Source: Siminovitchia fordii DSM 16014 = CIP 108821
GTDB taxonomy: Bacteria > Bacillota > Bacilli > Bacillales > Bacillaceae_C
Length of the DNA: 64,000 nucleotides
Reading direction: 5' to 3'
NCBI RefSeq assembly: GCF_000374565.1
Contig: NZ_KB894685.1
Location: 248,001-312,000 of the forward strand
Position 1 is the first letter of the stretch, and every line of letters begins with the position of its first letter. The notes below the pieces were generated by a model. That model had not been told where the DNA came from, made no database searches, and saw only the letters and a list, made by a program, of their open reading frames with translations. Below are positions 55,575 through 64,000 of the stretch, one piece after another. The translations under genes were made by a program, and so were the position numbers.

Positions 55575-56729
55575 TCATTTCAAATATTGCAGACGGTTTT
55601 TCCTGCTCAGAATATCCGTTACTCTTACCCCAAAGCTTTCATCGATGACCACGACTTCCCCTTTAGCAATCAGCCGGTTATTGATCAGGATGTCCACTGG
55701 CTCACCAGCTAACTTGTCCAGTTCGATGATGGACCCCGACCCCATTTCCAATATTTCTTTCACCGATTTGTGCGTTCTGCCCAGTTCCACTGTTACCTGG
55801 AGCGGAATATCGAGCAGGACATCAAGATTTTTAGTATCCGTTTGTTCTTCAAAGCCATCGTCAAACTGGGCAAAGCTTGCTCGTTGGACGTTTACATCCT
55901 TATTATCTTCACGGCGTGACTTGCTTGGATTGCCCGACGCCGTTGAAGGCACCGGTTCTTCCACTTGTTTTGTCTGTTCTAGAGCAAAATCTATTGCAGA
56001 GGCTGTTTCTGCCTGCGTTTCTGCCGAAGTCTCTGCAGATGTTTCTGTTTTGTTTGTTTCTTCTGCCTGTGACCATAGCTCTTTCACCAGACTTCTTGCG
56101 AAGTTAACAGGTATGAACATCGTCAGCTTCGAATCAATGATTTCTCCCACTTTCAAGTCGAAAGACACTTGTGCAAAAGGCGATTGATCCGAAAGTTCCT
56201 GGAGCACTTCACCCAATGTTTCATTAGAAACATGAAACGTCGGTGTAGAGATATCGACCCGTTTTTCAAAAAACGAGGACATTGAAGTAGCGGAGGAGCC
56301 GATCATCTGATTCATTGCCTCTTGTACAGCACTTTGCTGGATTTCGTCCATTTCTTCTGATGGATTGGTCCCGTCACCGCCCATTAGAACATCCGCAATG
56401 ACTGAAACATCCTTCTTTTTCAGGAATAACACATTAACTCCTGAAAATCCCGATGTATAAGTCACTTGAACAGCCATACCCGGATCTTTTGATGCGGACA
56501 AAGTCTGCCAATCGATGATGGATACTGTCGGTGTTGTAATTTCTACTTTTTGGTTCATCATGGCGGAAAGGGCTGTCGCTGCATTGCCGAAAGAAATATT
56601 CCCCACTTCTCCCAAGGCGTCTTTTTCTATTTCACTCAGCTCATCCTTTTCATTCGTTTCGTCTTCTGATTGATTCATTTCCGAGAATAACAACTCAATC
56701 TCTTCTTGGGAGAGCTTCTCACCATTCAT
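55575..56729 (-). CDS. fliY: Flagellar motor switch phosphatase FliY
   Basis: A 384-residue protein. The N-terminus keeps a CheY-P docking-type motif ([13 protein letters not shown]). A CheC-like domain (about 35-215) has two active-site-like stretches, [15 protein letters not shown] and [14 protein letters not shown]. After a low-complexity linker (Glu/Thr/Ala-rich) comes a FliN-type SpoA domain (about 300-380, [16 protein letters not shown]). In Bacillus it removes phosphate from CheY-P at the switch. ATG at 56729 overlaps the end of fliM. No cheY follows, which makes its phosphatase role puzzling. Confidence 0.93.
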   Translation of the reverse strand: MNGEKLSQEEIELLFSEMNQSEDETNEKDELSEIEKDALGEVGNISFGNAATALSAMMNQKVEITTPTVSIIDWQTLSASKDPGMAVQVTYTSGFSGVNVLFLKKKDVSVIADVLMGGDGTNPSEEMDEIQQSAVQEAMNQMIGSSATSMSSFFEKRVDISTPTFHVSNETLGEVLQELSDQSPFAQVSFDLKVGEIIDSKLTMFIPVNFARSLVKELWSQAEETNKTETSAETSAETQAETASAIDFALEQTKQVEEPVPSTASGNPSKSRREDNKDVNVQRASFAQFDDGFEEQTDTKNLDVLLDIPLQVTVELGRTHKSVKEILEMGSGSIIELDKLAGEPVDILINNRLIAKGEVVVIDESFGVRVTDILSRKNRLQYLK

Positions 56730-57744
56730 TGTCCTCATCTCCCTCATTTATCATATTTAAAATTTGAACAGCCAGATGGTTGTGTTTCATTCCGGGCTGC
56801 CCCATAAATTTAGGGACTCCCGCAATTTTTACCGTAAGCGGCTCATCAATCCGTTTACGTAATTGGAATACATCCCCTTTGTTTAATGAAAGGAAATCCC
56901 TTATCGTCAAGAAAGTCTTGCCTAGCTCGACATCCACCTCTACATCGGTTTCTTTGATACTTTGTTTTAGTGCGTCGAGTGCTTCCGGTTTCTTTTCCTT
57001 TGAACCGGATTCCATCCAATATTGGGCTGTCAGTTTCGAAATAATCGGTTCCAAGACAACATGGGGAATCATGATATTGATTGTTCCGTTTGTATCACCG
57101 ATCACTGCATGCATCGATACGACGACAACTGTTTCATTTGGAGAGACAACCTGTAAAAATTGCGGATTGACTTCAATTTCCGACAATTCCGGTTCAATAT
57201 GGGAAATACTGGCCCAAGCCTCCTGCAAGGGATCCAATGTCTTATTAAACAGGTTCGTTAACAGTTTCATCTCAATATCGGTCAAAAGGGAGATTTTATT
57301 TATGCCTGTCCCTTTTCCGCCCAAAATACGGTCCATCATTGCATAGGCAATATCAGGCTGGACCTCCATGATCATTCTTCCTTTGAGTTGGGGGATTTCG
57401 ATGACATTCAAAAAAGTCATGCTGTCGATTGAACGGATGTATTCCCCGTATGGTACCTGTCCGGAAGAAACAACAGAAACGTGGGCATATGTCCTTAAAT
57501 GCGCTGAGAACAAAGTGGTCAAAAGGCGCGCAAAGTTTTCATATATTCTTGTCAAGCTCCGTATTTGGTCTTTTGAAAACCGGAGTGCCCTTTTAAAGTC
57601 ATAGACTTTGACTACTTTTTCAAGTTCATTTGAAACCGGAGCATTCTTTGATTCATCATTGTTGTCGCCGGCTGCTAAAGTAGAAATGAGATCGTCAATT
57701 TCGGTTTGTGATAAAACCCCTTGGGACAAGACATCGTCTGGCAT
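56719..57744 (-). CDS. fliM: Flagellar motor switch protein FliM
   Basis: A 341-residue switch protein. The N-terminus carries the CheY-P docking motif ([11 protein letters not shown]), here preceded by a second VLSQ. The middle domain (about 50-230) and the C-terminal SpoA domain (about 255-330) follow. [20 protein letters not shown] is diagnostic. ATG at 57744 has AGGAGG 8 bases upstream. It binds FliG, FliY and, if present, CheY-P. Confidence 0.95.
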   Translation of the reverse strand: MPDDVLSQGVLSQTEIDDLISTLAAGDNNDESKNAPVSNELEKVVKVYDFKRALRFSKDQIRSLTRIYENFARLLTTLFSAHLRTYAHVSVVSSGQVPYGEYIRSIDSMTFLNVIEIPQLKGRMIMEVQPDIAYAMMDRILGGKGTGINKISLLTDIEMKLLTNLFNKTLDPLQEAWASISHIEPELSEIEVNPQFLQVVSPNETVVVVSMHAVIGDTNGTINIMIPHVVLEPIISKLTAQYWMESGSKEKKPEALDALKQSIKETDVEVDVELGKTFLTIRDFLSLNKGDVFQLRKRIDEPLTVKIAGVPKFMGQPGMKHNHLAVQILNMINEGDEDNEW

Positions 57745-57776
57745 TGCCGTCACCTCCTAACGTTGCGTGCCGGAAC

Positions 57777-58202
57777 CTATGAAATGATATAAGAAGTGAT
57801 GTAAACTTTTACTACTTCCCCTTCTTGCATTATTTCATTGATTCTAGTCTTTACTGCGTCTTCAAATTGCTGCTTGCCTTCCTTGCCTTCCAATTGTGGG
57901 GCCTTCATTTCCGATAATTCCGTGATAATGATATTCTGGACTTGAAACTTTCGTTTCTCTAGTTCACCTTTTGCATCCTTACTGTCCGTTTCGATTGTGA
58001 AAGAGATTTTTACATATCTGTTATCCAGCAGGTTTGTCGCTATTTCTCCAATATCAACCGAAACCTTTAATACATCATCAATTGACTGATCAGTTCCGAC
58101 TTCGGCCTTTTTTCCAAATCCCAGTTTGTCATACGCGAGCAACCCGGCAGCTCCAACTAGTAAAATGACAGTAATAATAATGAGTACTTTATTTTTTTTC
58201 AT
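57777..58202 (-). CDS. fliL: Flagellar basal body-associated protein FliL
   Basis: A 141-residue protein with one N-terminal membrane span (about 6-24) and a periplasm-side domain ending in GEVVKVYITSYIIS. DVLKVSVDIGEIATNL and YVKISFTIETDS match FliL. It supports stator function. The ATG at 58202 follows GCAGGAGG and lies inside the end of swrD. Confidence 0.93.
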   Translation of the reverse strand: MKKNKVLIIITVILLVGAAGLLAYDKLGFGKKAEVGTDQSIDDVLKVSVDIGEIATNLLDNRYVKISFTIETDSKDAKGELEKRKFQVQNIIITELSEMKAPQLEGKEGKQQFEDAVKTRINEIMQEGEVVKVYITSYIIS

Positions 58203-58410
58203 CAGAATCCTCCTGCTGCCCGTGTCCCAGCAATTGAATAGATTGATAGAACTTAAGAATCTTCTCATTGACAAGCTGCTCAGACTCAGCCACAACATAT
58301 TTGCGGCCATTCATCAAAGTGATGGTCGTATCGGGAAAAGACTCAACTGTTTCAATGTATAAAGCATTCAAATGAAAAGTCTTTCCATTCAACTTTGTTA
58401 TATGTATCAA
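58189..58410 (-). CDS. swrD: Swarming regulator SwrD (FlbD family)
   Basis: A 73-residue protein of the FlbD/SwrD family: MIHITKLNGKTFHLNALYIE and TTITLMNGRKYVVAES. In B. subtilis SwrD raises motor power. It starts at TTG 58410 with only a weak ribosome site (GGATGG). A GC-rich hairpin (58421-58443) lies 10 bases upstream of the start. It overlaps fliL. Confidence 0.9.
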   Translation of the reverse strand: MIHITKLNGKTFHLNALYIETVESFPDTTITLMNGRKYVVAESEQLVNEKILKFYQSIQLLGHGQQEDSDEKK

Positions 58411-58420
58411 TGAACCATCC

Positions 58421-58443
58421 AGGACCGGACAATGCCCGGTCCT
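58421..58443 (-). promoter_or_regulatory. GC-rich hairpin before swrD
   Basis: AGGACCGG (58421-58428) pairs with CCGGTCCT (58436-58443) around 7 bases, with no T-tract. It fills the short gap between flgE and swrD. It may protect the upstream mRNA or limit swrD translation. Confidence 0.4.
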
Positions 58444-58456
58444 GTCCCTCCCTTAC

Positions 58457-59266
58457 CTATCGTTTTAAATTGACAAGCTCCTGCAGAATTTCATCAGAAG
58501 TTGTAATAATTCTCGTATTTGCCTGAAACCCGCGTTGGGTTACAATCATTTCTGTGAACTCCTCAGAAAGATCTACATTGGACATTTCAAGGGTTCCAGA
58601 TACGAGTTTGCCGGCTCCGCCTTCAGTGGGTCTTCCATTTGCAACTGCTCCAGCCGCATTTGTATGAATGTAATAATTTTCTCCTACCTTTTCCAGCCCG
58701 CCGTTATTCGGGAATCTGGCAACGGCAATCGTCCAGTCAGAATTGGAATCCTCACCTTTTTTATAAGAGATTACTCCATCCTCGCCAATACTCAGATTAG
58801 AGATTGTTTCCGGATCCTCTATCCGAATCCCTTCAAGTTGACCATCAGCATTATACCCCTGAACAATGTCGCCAGAAGCAGTTACAAGGTAGCCATTATT
58901 ATCAAAGAATAAGTTTCCTGCTCTAGTATATTTGGCCATACCACTTACATCTTCAACTATCAGATAGCCATCACCTTGAATACCTAGATCTAGCACTCTA
59001 CCGGTTGTCTGAAGGCTCCCCTGAGTATCAACCGTATCAATAGATGCAAGCTGTGAACCAAGACCGACTTGCTTAGGATTTACACCACCGCGGGCTCCAT
59101 CCCCTGCGCTCGCCCCCGAGATTGTTTGGCTAACCATGTCCTTGAATGTCACACGGCCTTTTTTGAACCCGTATGTGTTGACGTTAGCAATGTTGTTTCC
59201 AATGACGTCCAGTTTGGTCTGGAAGTTCTTCATTCCGCTTATTCCTGAGTACATAGAACGTAGCAT
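58457..59266 (-). CDS. flgE: Flagellar hook protein FlgE (FlgG-like)
   Basis: A 269-residue rod/hook-family protein, close to the 264 of B. subtilis FlgE. The N-terminal MYSGISGMKNFQTKLDVIGN then NIANVNTYGFKK and the C-terminal EMIVTQRGFQANTRIITTSD, both helical ends that form the inner tube, are intact. The middle is the variable outer domain. It is exported and capped by FlgD. Confidence 0.93.
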   Translation of the reverse strand: MLRSMYSGISGMKNFQTKLDVIGNNIANVNTYGFKKGRVTFKDMVSQTISGASAGDGARGGVNPKQVGLGSQLASIDTVDTQGSLQTTGRVLDLGIQGDGYLIVEDVSGMAKYTRAGNLFFDNNGYLVTASGDIVQGYNADGQLEGIRIEDPETISNLSIGEDGVISYKKGEDSNSDWTIAVARFPNNGGLEKVGENYYIHTNAAGAVANGRPTEGGAGKLVSGTLEMSNVDLSEEFTEMIVTQRGFQANTRIITTSDEILQELVNLKR

Positions 59267-59347
59267 GTTCCCATTTCCCCCTTCTTGTTTGCCGCTTCAG
59301 TCAATCGGCGGCTTTTCGGCTTCCTTTTTAAGGTCCAGCCGTTTTTC

Positions 59348-59731
59348 CTAGTCTACTATGATCGTTCCATCGATATTGTTGAATATCTGGCCGTTTGCTT
59401 CATGCCTCGCCATCATTGTGATGACTGTGTTGTTTACTGCACTGATGACCAAAGCGGCATTGTTCAATAGTACGAGAGGTTCCTTGACACCCTTGACCTT
59501 TGCTTCTCTTATTTTCTCTTCAATCTGCTGCCATTTTGCCGGGCTGATATCGATATTTCTTTGTTCCATCCTTGCCCTTGCATGCTTGCTGATTTTCAAA
59601 TGGCCAGCTTTTTCTATTGCCTGCATTAGCTCATTTGAAAAGGAACTTCCTTCAACCTTTTGCTTCGAAGGCTCGTTTCTTGCGGCATTTGTATTCAAAT
59701 GGATTTGAAAAGGATGGATACAGGTATTCAA
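59348..59731 (-). CDS. TIGR02530 family flagellar operon protein
   Basis: A 127-residue protein with the conserved core HLKISKHARARMEQRNIDIS and VVSAVNNTVITMMARHE-like end (here VISAVNNTVITMMAR) plus IFNNIDGTIIV. The family is found in flagellar operons between flgD and flgE in many Bacillaceae and clostridia but its function is not known. It probably starts at TTG 59731, after GGAG. Confidence 0.85.
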   Translation of the reverse strand: MNTCIHPFQIHLNTNAARNEPSKQKVEGSSFSNELMQAIEKAGHLKISKHARARMEQRNIDISPAKWQQIEEKIREAKVKGVKEPLVLLNNAALVISAVNNTVITMMARHEANGQIFNNIDGTIIVD

Positions 59732-59746
59732 AAGTGACCAGCTCCC

Positions 59747-60379
59747 TTATTCAATTTTTATAAGTTTTCGGGATTCAATCACTGCCCCATCTTCCAATAT
59801 GACCGAAATGATGCCGCCTTTGGATGTCACGGATTTGACAAAACCGGACTTTTCCTGCTCACCATCCATCCACAATACTTTTTTTCCGATCAGATGGCTC
59901 GCTTTGACTAGCGGGCTTTCGCCATTTTCATTATGTATTTCCGATATGTTCGCTGGCATCAGCTCCTTGCCATCTTCCAAAATGATTTTTACCGAATCAC
60001 CCAAAAATTGTACAGAACTGACGATACCTTTCCCTTCAAGTATTTCAGGATCTTCCAAGGGATCATCATTTTCTATTATTTGATGCCATGTTACTTCTTT
60101 TCCAACGAATTCACTGAAGGCGATAAGATTCGCCTGTGAAGCACTCTCCACAAATTTTTCCATTGTCTGATTCATGTTAGTTAATTGCTCCAGGGAAGAG
60201 AAAGTGGCCATCTGTCCGATAAATTCCTTGTCGTCCATTGGACTTAGCGGATCTTGGTTTTGAAGTTGTGCGAACAAAATTTTTAAAAAAGCATCTTTTC
60301 CCAGTGAATCGTTATTTGACGTCTCCCTTTTCACTGTTTCTGTCGGAAGAAAGTAATCACTTCCAATCGTGTTTGGCAT
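59747..60379 (-). CDS. flgD: Flagellar hook capping protein FlgD
   Basis: A 210-residue protein (YlxG in B. subtilis). The N-terminal DAFLKILFAQLQNQDPLSPM then DDKEFIGQMATFSSLEQLTN is the FlgD signature needed for hook polymerisation. The rest forms a beta-rich part with repeats around the VKASHLIGKKVLWMDGE segment. It lies between fliK and the TIGR02530 gene. Confidence 0.93.
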   Translation of the reverse strand: MPNTIGSDYFLPTETVKRETSNNDSLGKDAFLKILFAQLQNQDPLSPMDDKEFIGQMATFSSLEQLTNMNQTMEKFVESASQANLIAFSEFVGKEVTWHQIIENDDPLEDPEILEGKGIVSSVQFLGDSVKIILEDGKELMPANISEIHNENGESPLVKASHLIGKKVLWMDGEQEKSGFVKSVTSKGGIISVILEDGAVIESRKLIKIE

Positions 60380-60389
60380 TCTTCGTCAC

Positions 60390-61652
60390 CTACACTTCCA
60401 TTTCAAATAAAACCTTTTGGAGAAATTTCGAGAACTCTTCCTCATCTTTGTCCCCGTTAAAAGCTTCTTTGTCAGAACTTTGATCTGCTCCAGACTCTTC
60501 CTGGTCTTCATTTCTTTGACCTTGGCTACTGTATTTATCGAGTCCTTCCTGGTAGGAAATATCCACCTTGTCCACCTGGATATTCTGCTGTATGAAAGCA
60601 TGCCTTAGTTGGTGAATCTGCGAGTCAAGTATATCTTTTGCCATATTGCTCGATGCCAAAATGCGTGCAATCATGGTTCCGTTCTGTTGCGTCAGTTCTA
60701 TCCTGAGTGAACCGAGATGTTCGGGATACAAACGGAGTGTCATACTTTTCATCTGAACTCCTTGGCTAAAATGAGATTTTTGAAGAATATTTGTAAATTG
60801 CCTGATTAACTCTCTTCCCTTCCTCTCATTGGAGCTTGTTTCAGTAAGCCTTACAATTACCTCTTCCGTATCGTTTCTGTTTACATTTGATGCCTGACCG
60901 GAAGTTGTATCAGCCTTAGATGGGATATTCTCCGTAATCGTACCTCTATTTTCTGTCACCTTCGTCAACGTCGTCATCCGGGCGGAATCTTCTTTTGTTG
61001 TATTAGCAGTTTCTAATCGGGTAGACAACGGTTTTGCGTTTTCTGCTTCTGTGTTTTCCGGATCGCTGATAAACTGTCCTTTAATGGCTTTCGCTGCATG
61101 ATGATCACCATTATTCCGCAACATGTCTGAACAGACATACAAATTGTGCTTTAAAGGGGTCTGGTTAGTTTCTTCAAAATGAAACCCTTCTCTCTTTTGG
61201 GAAGTAAATCTAATAGATTCCGTTAGGTCTTTTAAAAATGCTGAAAGTTTTTCAGTATCTATTTTTTCTGCACCAGAATCGAGCTGTCCAAAGGACAAAA
61301 CGAACTTTTCCAAAACCGGCTTCAAAACTGCCTCTGTTTTCAGGAATTCGGCATCATCAATGCTTTCCAGCAAATCAATCGACTTCTGCAATAATTCCTG
61401 TTGCACTTCATCCAGTTCATTTCCCTCTTTTTCTTGTAAATCTTGTAATACATCTAAAACACTCGATAACAGATGCATCAGGTCTTTATTTCCTTCTGCC
61501 GTTTCGTCTCCATCCATTTCGGGTTCTGCCTGATGGTTTTGCAGTTTCAAATTCAGAATCTCGCCGAACAATCCATTACCTTGTCCGTTCACCCTTTCGG
61601 ACTGCTTCACCGTTGTAAAATTGGGAGCAGCTTCAAAAATGGGGACCTTCAC
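60390..61652 (-). CDS. fliK: Flagellar hook-length control protein FliK
   Basis: A 420-residue protein. A long, poorly conserved, polar N-terminal part acts as the ruler. The C-terminal Flg_hook domain (about 305-385) contains MTLRLYPEHLGSLRIELTQQ and LRHAFIQQNIQVDKVDISY. It ends in an acidic tail. It is exported and signals FlhB to switch substrates. Confidence 0.9.
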   Translation of the reverse strand: MKVPIFEAAPNFTTVKQSERVNGQGNGLFGEILNLKLQNHQAEPEMDGDETAEGNKDLMHLLSSVLDVLQDLQEKEGNELDEVQQELLQKSIDLLESIDDAEFLKTEAVLKPVLEKFVLSFGQLDSGAEKIDTEKLSAFLKDLTESIRFTSQKREGFHFEETNQTPLKHNLYVCSDMLRNNGDHHAAKAIKGQFISDPENTEAENAKPLSTRLETANTTKEDSARMTTLTKVTENRGTITENIPSKADTTSGQASNVNRNDTEEVIVRLTETSSNERKGRELIRQFTNILQKSHFSQGVQMKSMTLRLYPEHLGSLRIELTQQNGTMIARILASSNMAKDILDSQIHQLRHAFIQQNIQVDKVDISYQEGLDKYSSQGQRNEDQEESGADQSSDKEAFNGDKDEEEFSKFLQKVLFEMEV

Positions 61653-61658
61653 TCTGAC

Positions 61659-62264
61659 TCACCTCCCTTCACTTGTCCTCACAGCAAGCATCTGGGTATA
61701 TGCCGCTGCTTTTTCAGGAGGCATCTTTTCCATAATTCTTGCAAGTGGTTCGGGACCCAGGTTTGATAAAATATTGACAGCTTCTTCATCCTTCATTTCC
61801 ACAATGATGGAAGCTGCCCGTTTGGGCATCATCGTTTCATATACTGCAACGATTTCTTTCATACCCCGTTTGCCTTCGTTCTCCACCTGACTTTTTTCTT
61901 CCATGGTTGTTTCCAGTCTTTTTTTATCTTGAGTCAGGGAATCAACTTCGGACTCTTTTTCTTCCACTTTTCTTTCTAAACGGCTAATTTTCGCATTTTT
62001 TTCCTCAATTTGTGCTTCAAGCTTGACAATCGCCTCATTGTGCTCATCAATGCTCACTGTTTCTTTGCTTCCAAGAACAGAGGATACCACAGGGATTTTC
62101 CCTCCGATTTCCTTAGCTTTTTCATATACATTCACACCGGTTATGGTAGCAGTCAGTAAGGTGAGGAACAATATGAGCAAAAGAGGGATGACAGCCCATA
62201 TTAGAAGTTTTTGAAAAAGGCTGGATTTCTTATTCTCTTTTTGTGTTTCTGCAGTACTACCCAC
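61659..62264 (-). CDS. ylxF: MotE/YlxF-like flagellar protein
   Basis: A 201-residue protein with one N-terminal membrane span (about 20-45), a long coiled coil (about 75-125) and a C-terminal helical domain like the N-domain of MgtE/MotE (VYETMMPKRAASIIVEMKDE then EAVNILSNLGPEPLARIMEK). In the same place B. subtilis has ylxF. It is probably a flagellar chaperone or scaffold. It starts at GTG 62264 after AGGTGACAAG. Confidence 0.85.
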   Translation of the reverse strand: MGSTAETQKENKKSSLFQKLLIWAVIPLLLILFLTLLTATITGVNVYEKAKEIGGKIPVVSSVLGSKETVSIDEHNEAIVKLEAQIEEKNAKISRLERKVEEKESEVDSLTQDKKRLETTMEEKSQVENEGKRGMKEIVAVYETMMPKRAASIIVEMKDEEAVNILSNLGPEPLARIMEKMPPEKAAAYTQMLAVRTSEGR

Positions 62265-62272
62265 CTTGTCAC

Positions 62273-62719
62273 CTAATTTCCTTTTCGATGTTGAAATTGG
62301 ATGGCTGCTATTTCATCCATTCGATTATTTTCATCCGCATTAATCAACTGTTGAAAATACGCATAGCTTTTTTCCTTTATTTTCTCGTATTTTTTTACTT
62401 CGATATTGCTTTCAAGAAGCTTCTCTTCCCAATATTGCATCTCATTCCGAGTTGCCATGACCTGTTTCTGCCAATAGTGGATCGTTTCTTCAAGATTGTT
62501 GATGAACAGTTGATGGTGCCTGATCTTTTGAATAGAAAAGCCTATTTCCAGCTTCTCTGATTGAAATTGTTCCAGGACTTCTTTTTTCTTTAGCAGTTCA
62601 TATAATTTTTTGGCAGCCTGCTCAAATTGACGGACCGACTCTTCGTAAAGCGAATAGGTCTCTTCCTTTTCTCTCTCTTTGAGCGTCAAAATATGCTGGA
62701 ATTTATAATCAAACTTCAA
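62273..62719 (-). CDS. fliJ: Flagellar export protein FliJ
   Basis: A 148-residue, almost wholly helical coiled-coil protein, starting FDYKFQHILTLKEREKEETY and rich in Glu, Lys and Gln. It links the FliI ATPase ring to FlhA. Its start overlaps the end of fliI by 4 bp. Sequence conservation in the family is low; position and layout settle the call. Confidence 0.88.
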   Translation of the reverse strand: MKFDYKFQHILTLKEREKEETYSLYEESVRQFEQAAKKLYELLKKKEVLEQFQSEKLEIGFSIQKIRHHQLFINNLEETIHYWQKQVMATRNEMQYWEEKLLESNIEVKKYEKIKEKSYAYFQQLINADENNRMDEIAAIQFQHRKGN

Positions 62720-64000
62720 CGAAACTCACCCGTTTCTGCCAAATTGATCAACGATTGGATACTTTCTTCCTTCGTTGCCTGTTCATTCGTCCCTTGCTGT
62801 AAAAACTTTATGATTTCCGGCTGATAATCAATCGCTTCATCTATTTCTTTCGATGCACCTTTTTTATATGCGCCTATATTGATCAGGTCTTCAGCATTCA
62901 CGTACGTACTTAAGAGATTCCGAATCGTATTGGCAGCTGTCAGATGTTTGGGGGCGGCAAGCTGGTTCATGAGCCTGCTGACACTGTTTAACACATTGAT
63001 CGCAGGATAATGGCCCTTGTTTGCCAAGGTGCGGTCAAGTACAATGTGCCCGTCCAAAATTCCCCTTACAGTATCCGCAATCGGCTCATTCATATCATCA
63101 CCGTCCACGAGTACAGTATAGAATGCAGTGATCGACCCTCGCGGGCTTGTCCCTGTCCTTTCAAGAAGGCGGGGCAGCAGTGCGAAAACGGAAGGGGTAT
63201 AACCTCTTGTGGCAGGCGGCTCGCCGACAGCCAAGCCCACTTCTCTCTGACTCATGGCAACCCTTGTAACTGAATCCATCAAAAGATTCACATTGCAGCC
63301 TAAATCTCTGAAATATTCAGCTATCGCTGTCGCTGTAAAAGCCCCTTTGATTCTCATGAGTGCCGGTTGGTCTGAGGTAGATGCCACAATGATCGACTTT
63401 TTCAACCCCTCAGGCCCAAGATCGTTTTCCAAGAATTCTTTAACTTCCCTACCTCGTTCACCGATCAGGGCAATGACATTAATATCCGCCATCGTATTTC
63501 GGGCAATCATTCCAAGCAGCGTACTCTTTCCTACACCACTTCCTGCAAAAATTCCCATCCGCTGTCCATTTCCAACCGTTAGCATGCTGTCAATAGCCCG
63601 TACACCCACTTCAAGCTGCTCGGCGATAGGGGGCCTTGTCAACGGGTTCGGCGGATCGCAATCTATTTGTACAGCAGTCATTCCCCGGGGAATGGCAGAT
63701 TTATCCATCGGATGTCCAAGTGAATCCACAACCTTACCGACCATTTCGGGACCGACGTGTACTTCCAAAGGTTTTCCAGTAGTTTCAACGAGGCTTCCTG
63801 GAGATACATCCAGCAAATTAGTATAAGGCATTAAAATCAGATGCTTCCCTTTAAAACCTACAACTTCGGCCATAACAGTACGGGCGTTTGCTGAAGTGCC
63901 AGTATGTATAATGCAGACATCCCCGATGGAACTCTCGGGTCCGAATGACTCAATCATCAGGCCGACAACCTTGACAACCTTCCCGTACTTTTTAAGTGGG
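62716..64000 (-). CDS. fliI: Flagellar export ATPase FliI (5' end beyond the window)
   Basis: The visible 427 codons cover all but the very N-terminus; the frame stays open through base 64000 (KKYGKVVKVVGLMIES). Walker A is FAGSGVGKSTLLG and Walker B lies in CNVNLLMDSVTRVAMSQREV. GYTPSVFALLPRLLERTGTS is typical of the FliI/YscN family. It energises unloading of export substrates with FliH and FliJ. The start and fliH lie to the right of the window. Confidence 0.96.
   Translation of the reverse strand, partial: PLKKYGKVVKVVGLMIESFGPESSIGDVCIIHTGTSANARTVMAEVVGFKGKHLILMPYTNLLDVSPGSLVETTGKPLEVHVGPEMVGKVVDSLGHPMDKSAIPRGMTAVQIDCDPPNPLTRPPIAEQLEVGVRAIDSMLTVGNGQRMGIFAGSGVGKSTLLGMIARNTMADINVIALIGERGREVKEFLENDLGPEGLKKSIIVASTSDQPALMRIKGAFTATAIAEYFRDLGCNVNLLMDSVTRVAMSQREVGLAVGEPPATRGYTPSVFALLPRLLERTGTSPRGSITAFYTVLVDGDDMNEPIADTVRGILDGHIVLDRTLANKGHYPAINVLNSVSRLMNQLAAPKHLTAANTIRNLLSTYVNAEDLINIGAYKKGASKEIDEAIDYQPEIIKFLQQGTNEQATKEESIQSLINLAETGEFR

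Noticed and set aside
63254-63826. 190-codon plus-strand frame opposite fliI
   Set aside because: It is antisense to the conserved ATPase core; its length follows from codon bias of fliI, not from coding function.

Overview
The window reads as chromosomal DNA of an endospore-forming, flagellated member of the Bacillaceae. From about 16.56 kb to 64 kb the gene order follows the Bacillus subtilis block running from the fla/che operon to the dipicolinate synthase genes, nearly all on the minus strand. Read in transcription order (right to left) it runs: fliI-fliJ-motE-like-fliK-flgD-TIGR02530-flgE-swrD-fliL-fliM-fliY-fliO-fliP-fliQ-fliR-flhB-flhA-flhF-flhG-sigD-swrB (flagellar export, motor switch, hook and regulators); rpsB-tsf-pyrH-frr-uppS-cdsA-dxr-rseP-proS-polC (translation, nucleotide, lipid and isoprenoid synthesis, replication); rimP-nusA-ylxR-ylxQ-infB-ylxP-rbfA-truB-ribF-rpsO-pnp (translation initiation and RNA metabolism); then ylxY, mlpA, ymxH, a membrane transporter not found here in B. 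subtilis, and dpaA-dpaB. Two things are missing from the expected order: cheY between fliY and fliO, and the cheB-cheA-cheW-cheC-cheD block between flhG and sigD.

The left 16.5 kb is different. It is visibly more AT-rich, has genes on both strands and matches no part of the conserved block. It begins exactly where dpaB (spoVFB, dipicolinate synthase subunit B) is cut after residue 110 of about 200. A large serine recombinase lies within 45 bp of the cut, pointing toward it. The other half of dpaB is not in the window. The simplest reading is that bases 1 to about 16,560 are one end of an integrated element that splits a late sporulation gene. This resembles the skin element in sigK of B. subtilis and, as I recall it, the spoVFB-intervening element (vfbin) of Bacillus weihenstephanensis KBAB4. 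If so, the recombinase would excise the element in the mother cell, rejoin dpaB and allow dipicolinic acid synthesis.

The visible cargo of the element is not phage-like. It holds two cassettes of two-component system plus ABC transporter, of the kind used in peptide-antibiotic sensing or immunity. One runs off the left edge on the plus strand; the other is at 9.4-12.9 kb on the minus strand. It also holds a MocR-type regulator with a Nudix hydrolase, a Fur-boxed heme-oxygenase-like gene, a WYL-domain regulator with a GyrI-like effector-binding protein, a stand-alone caspase-like protein, a small unknown gene, and several decayed fragments. No tRNA, rRNA or CRISPR array was seen.
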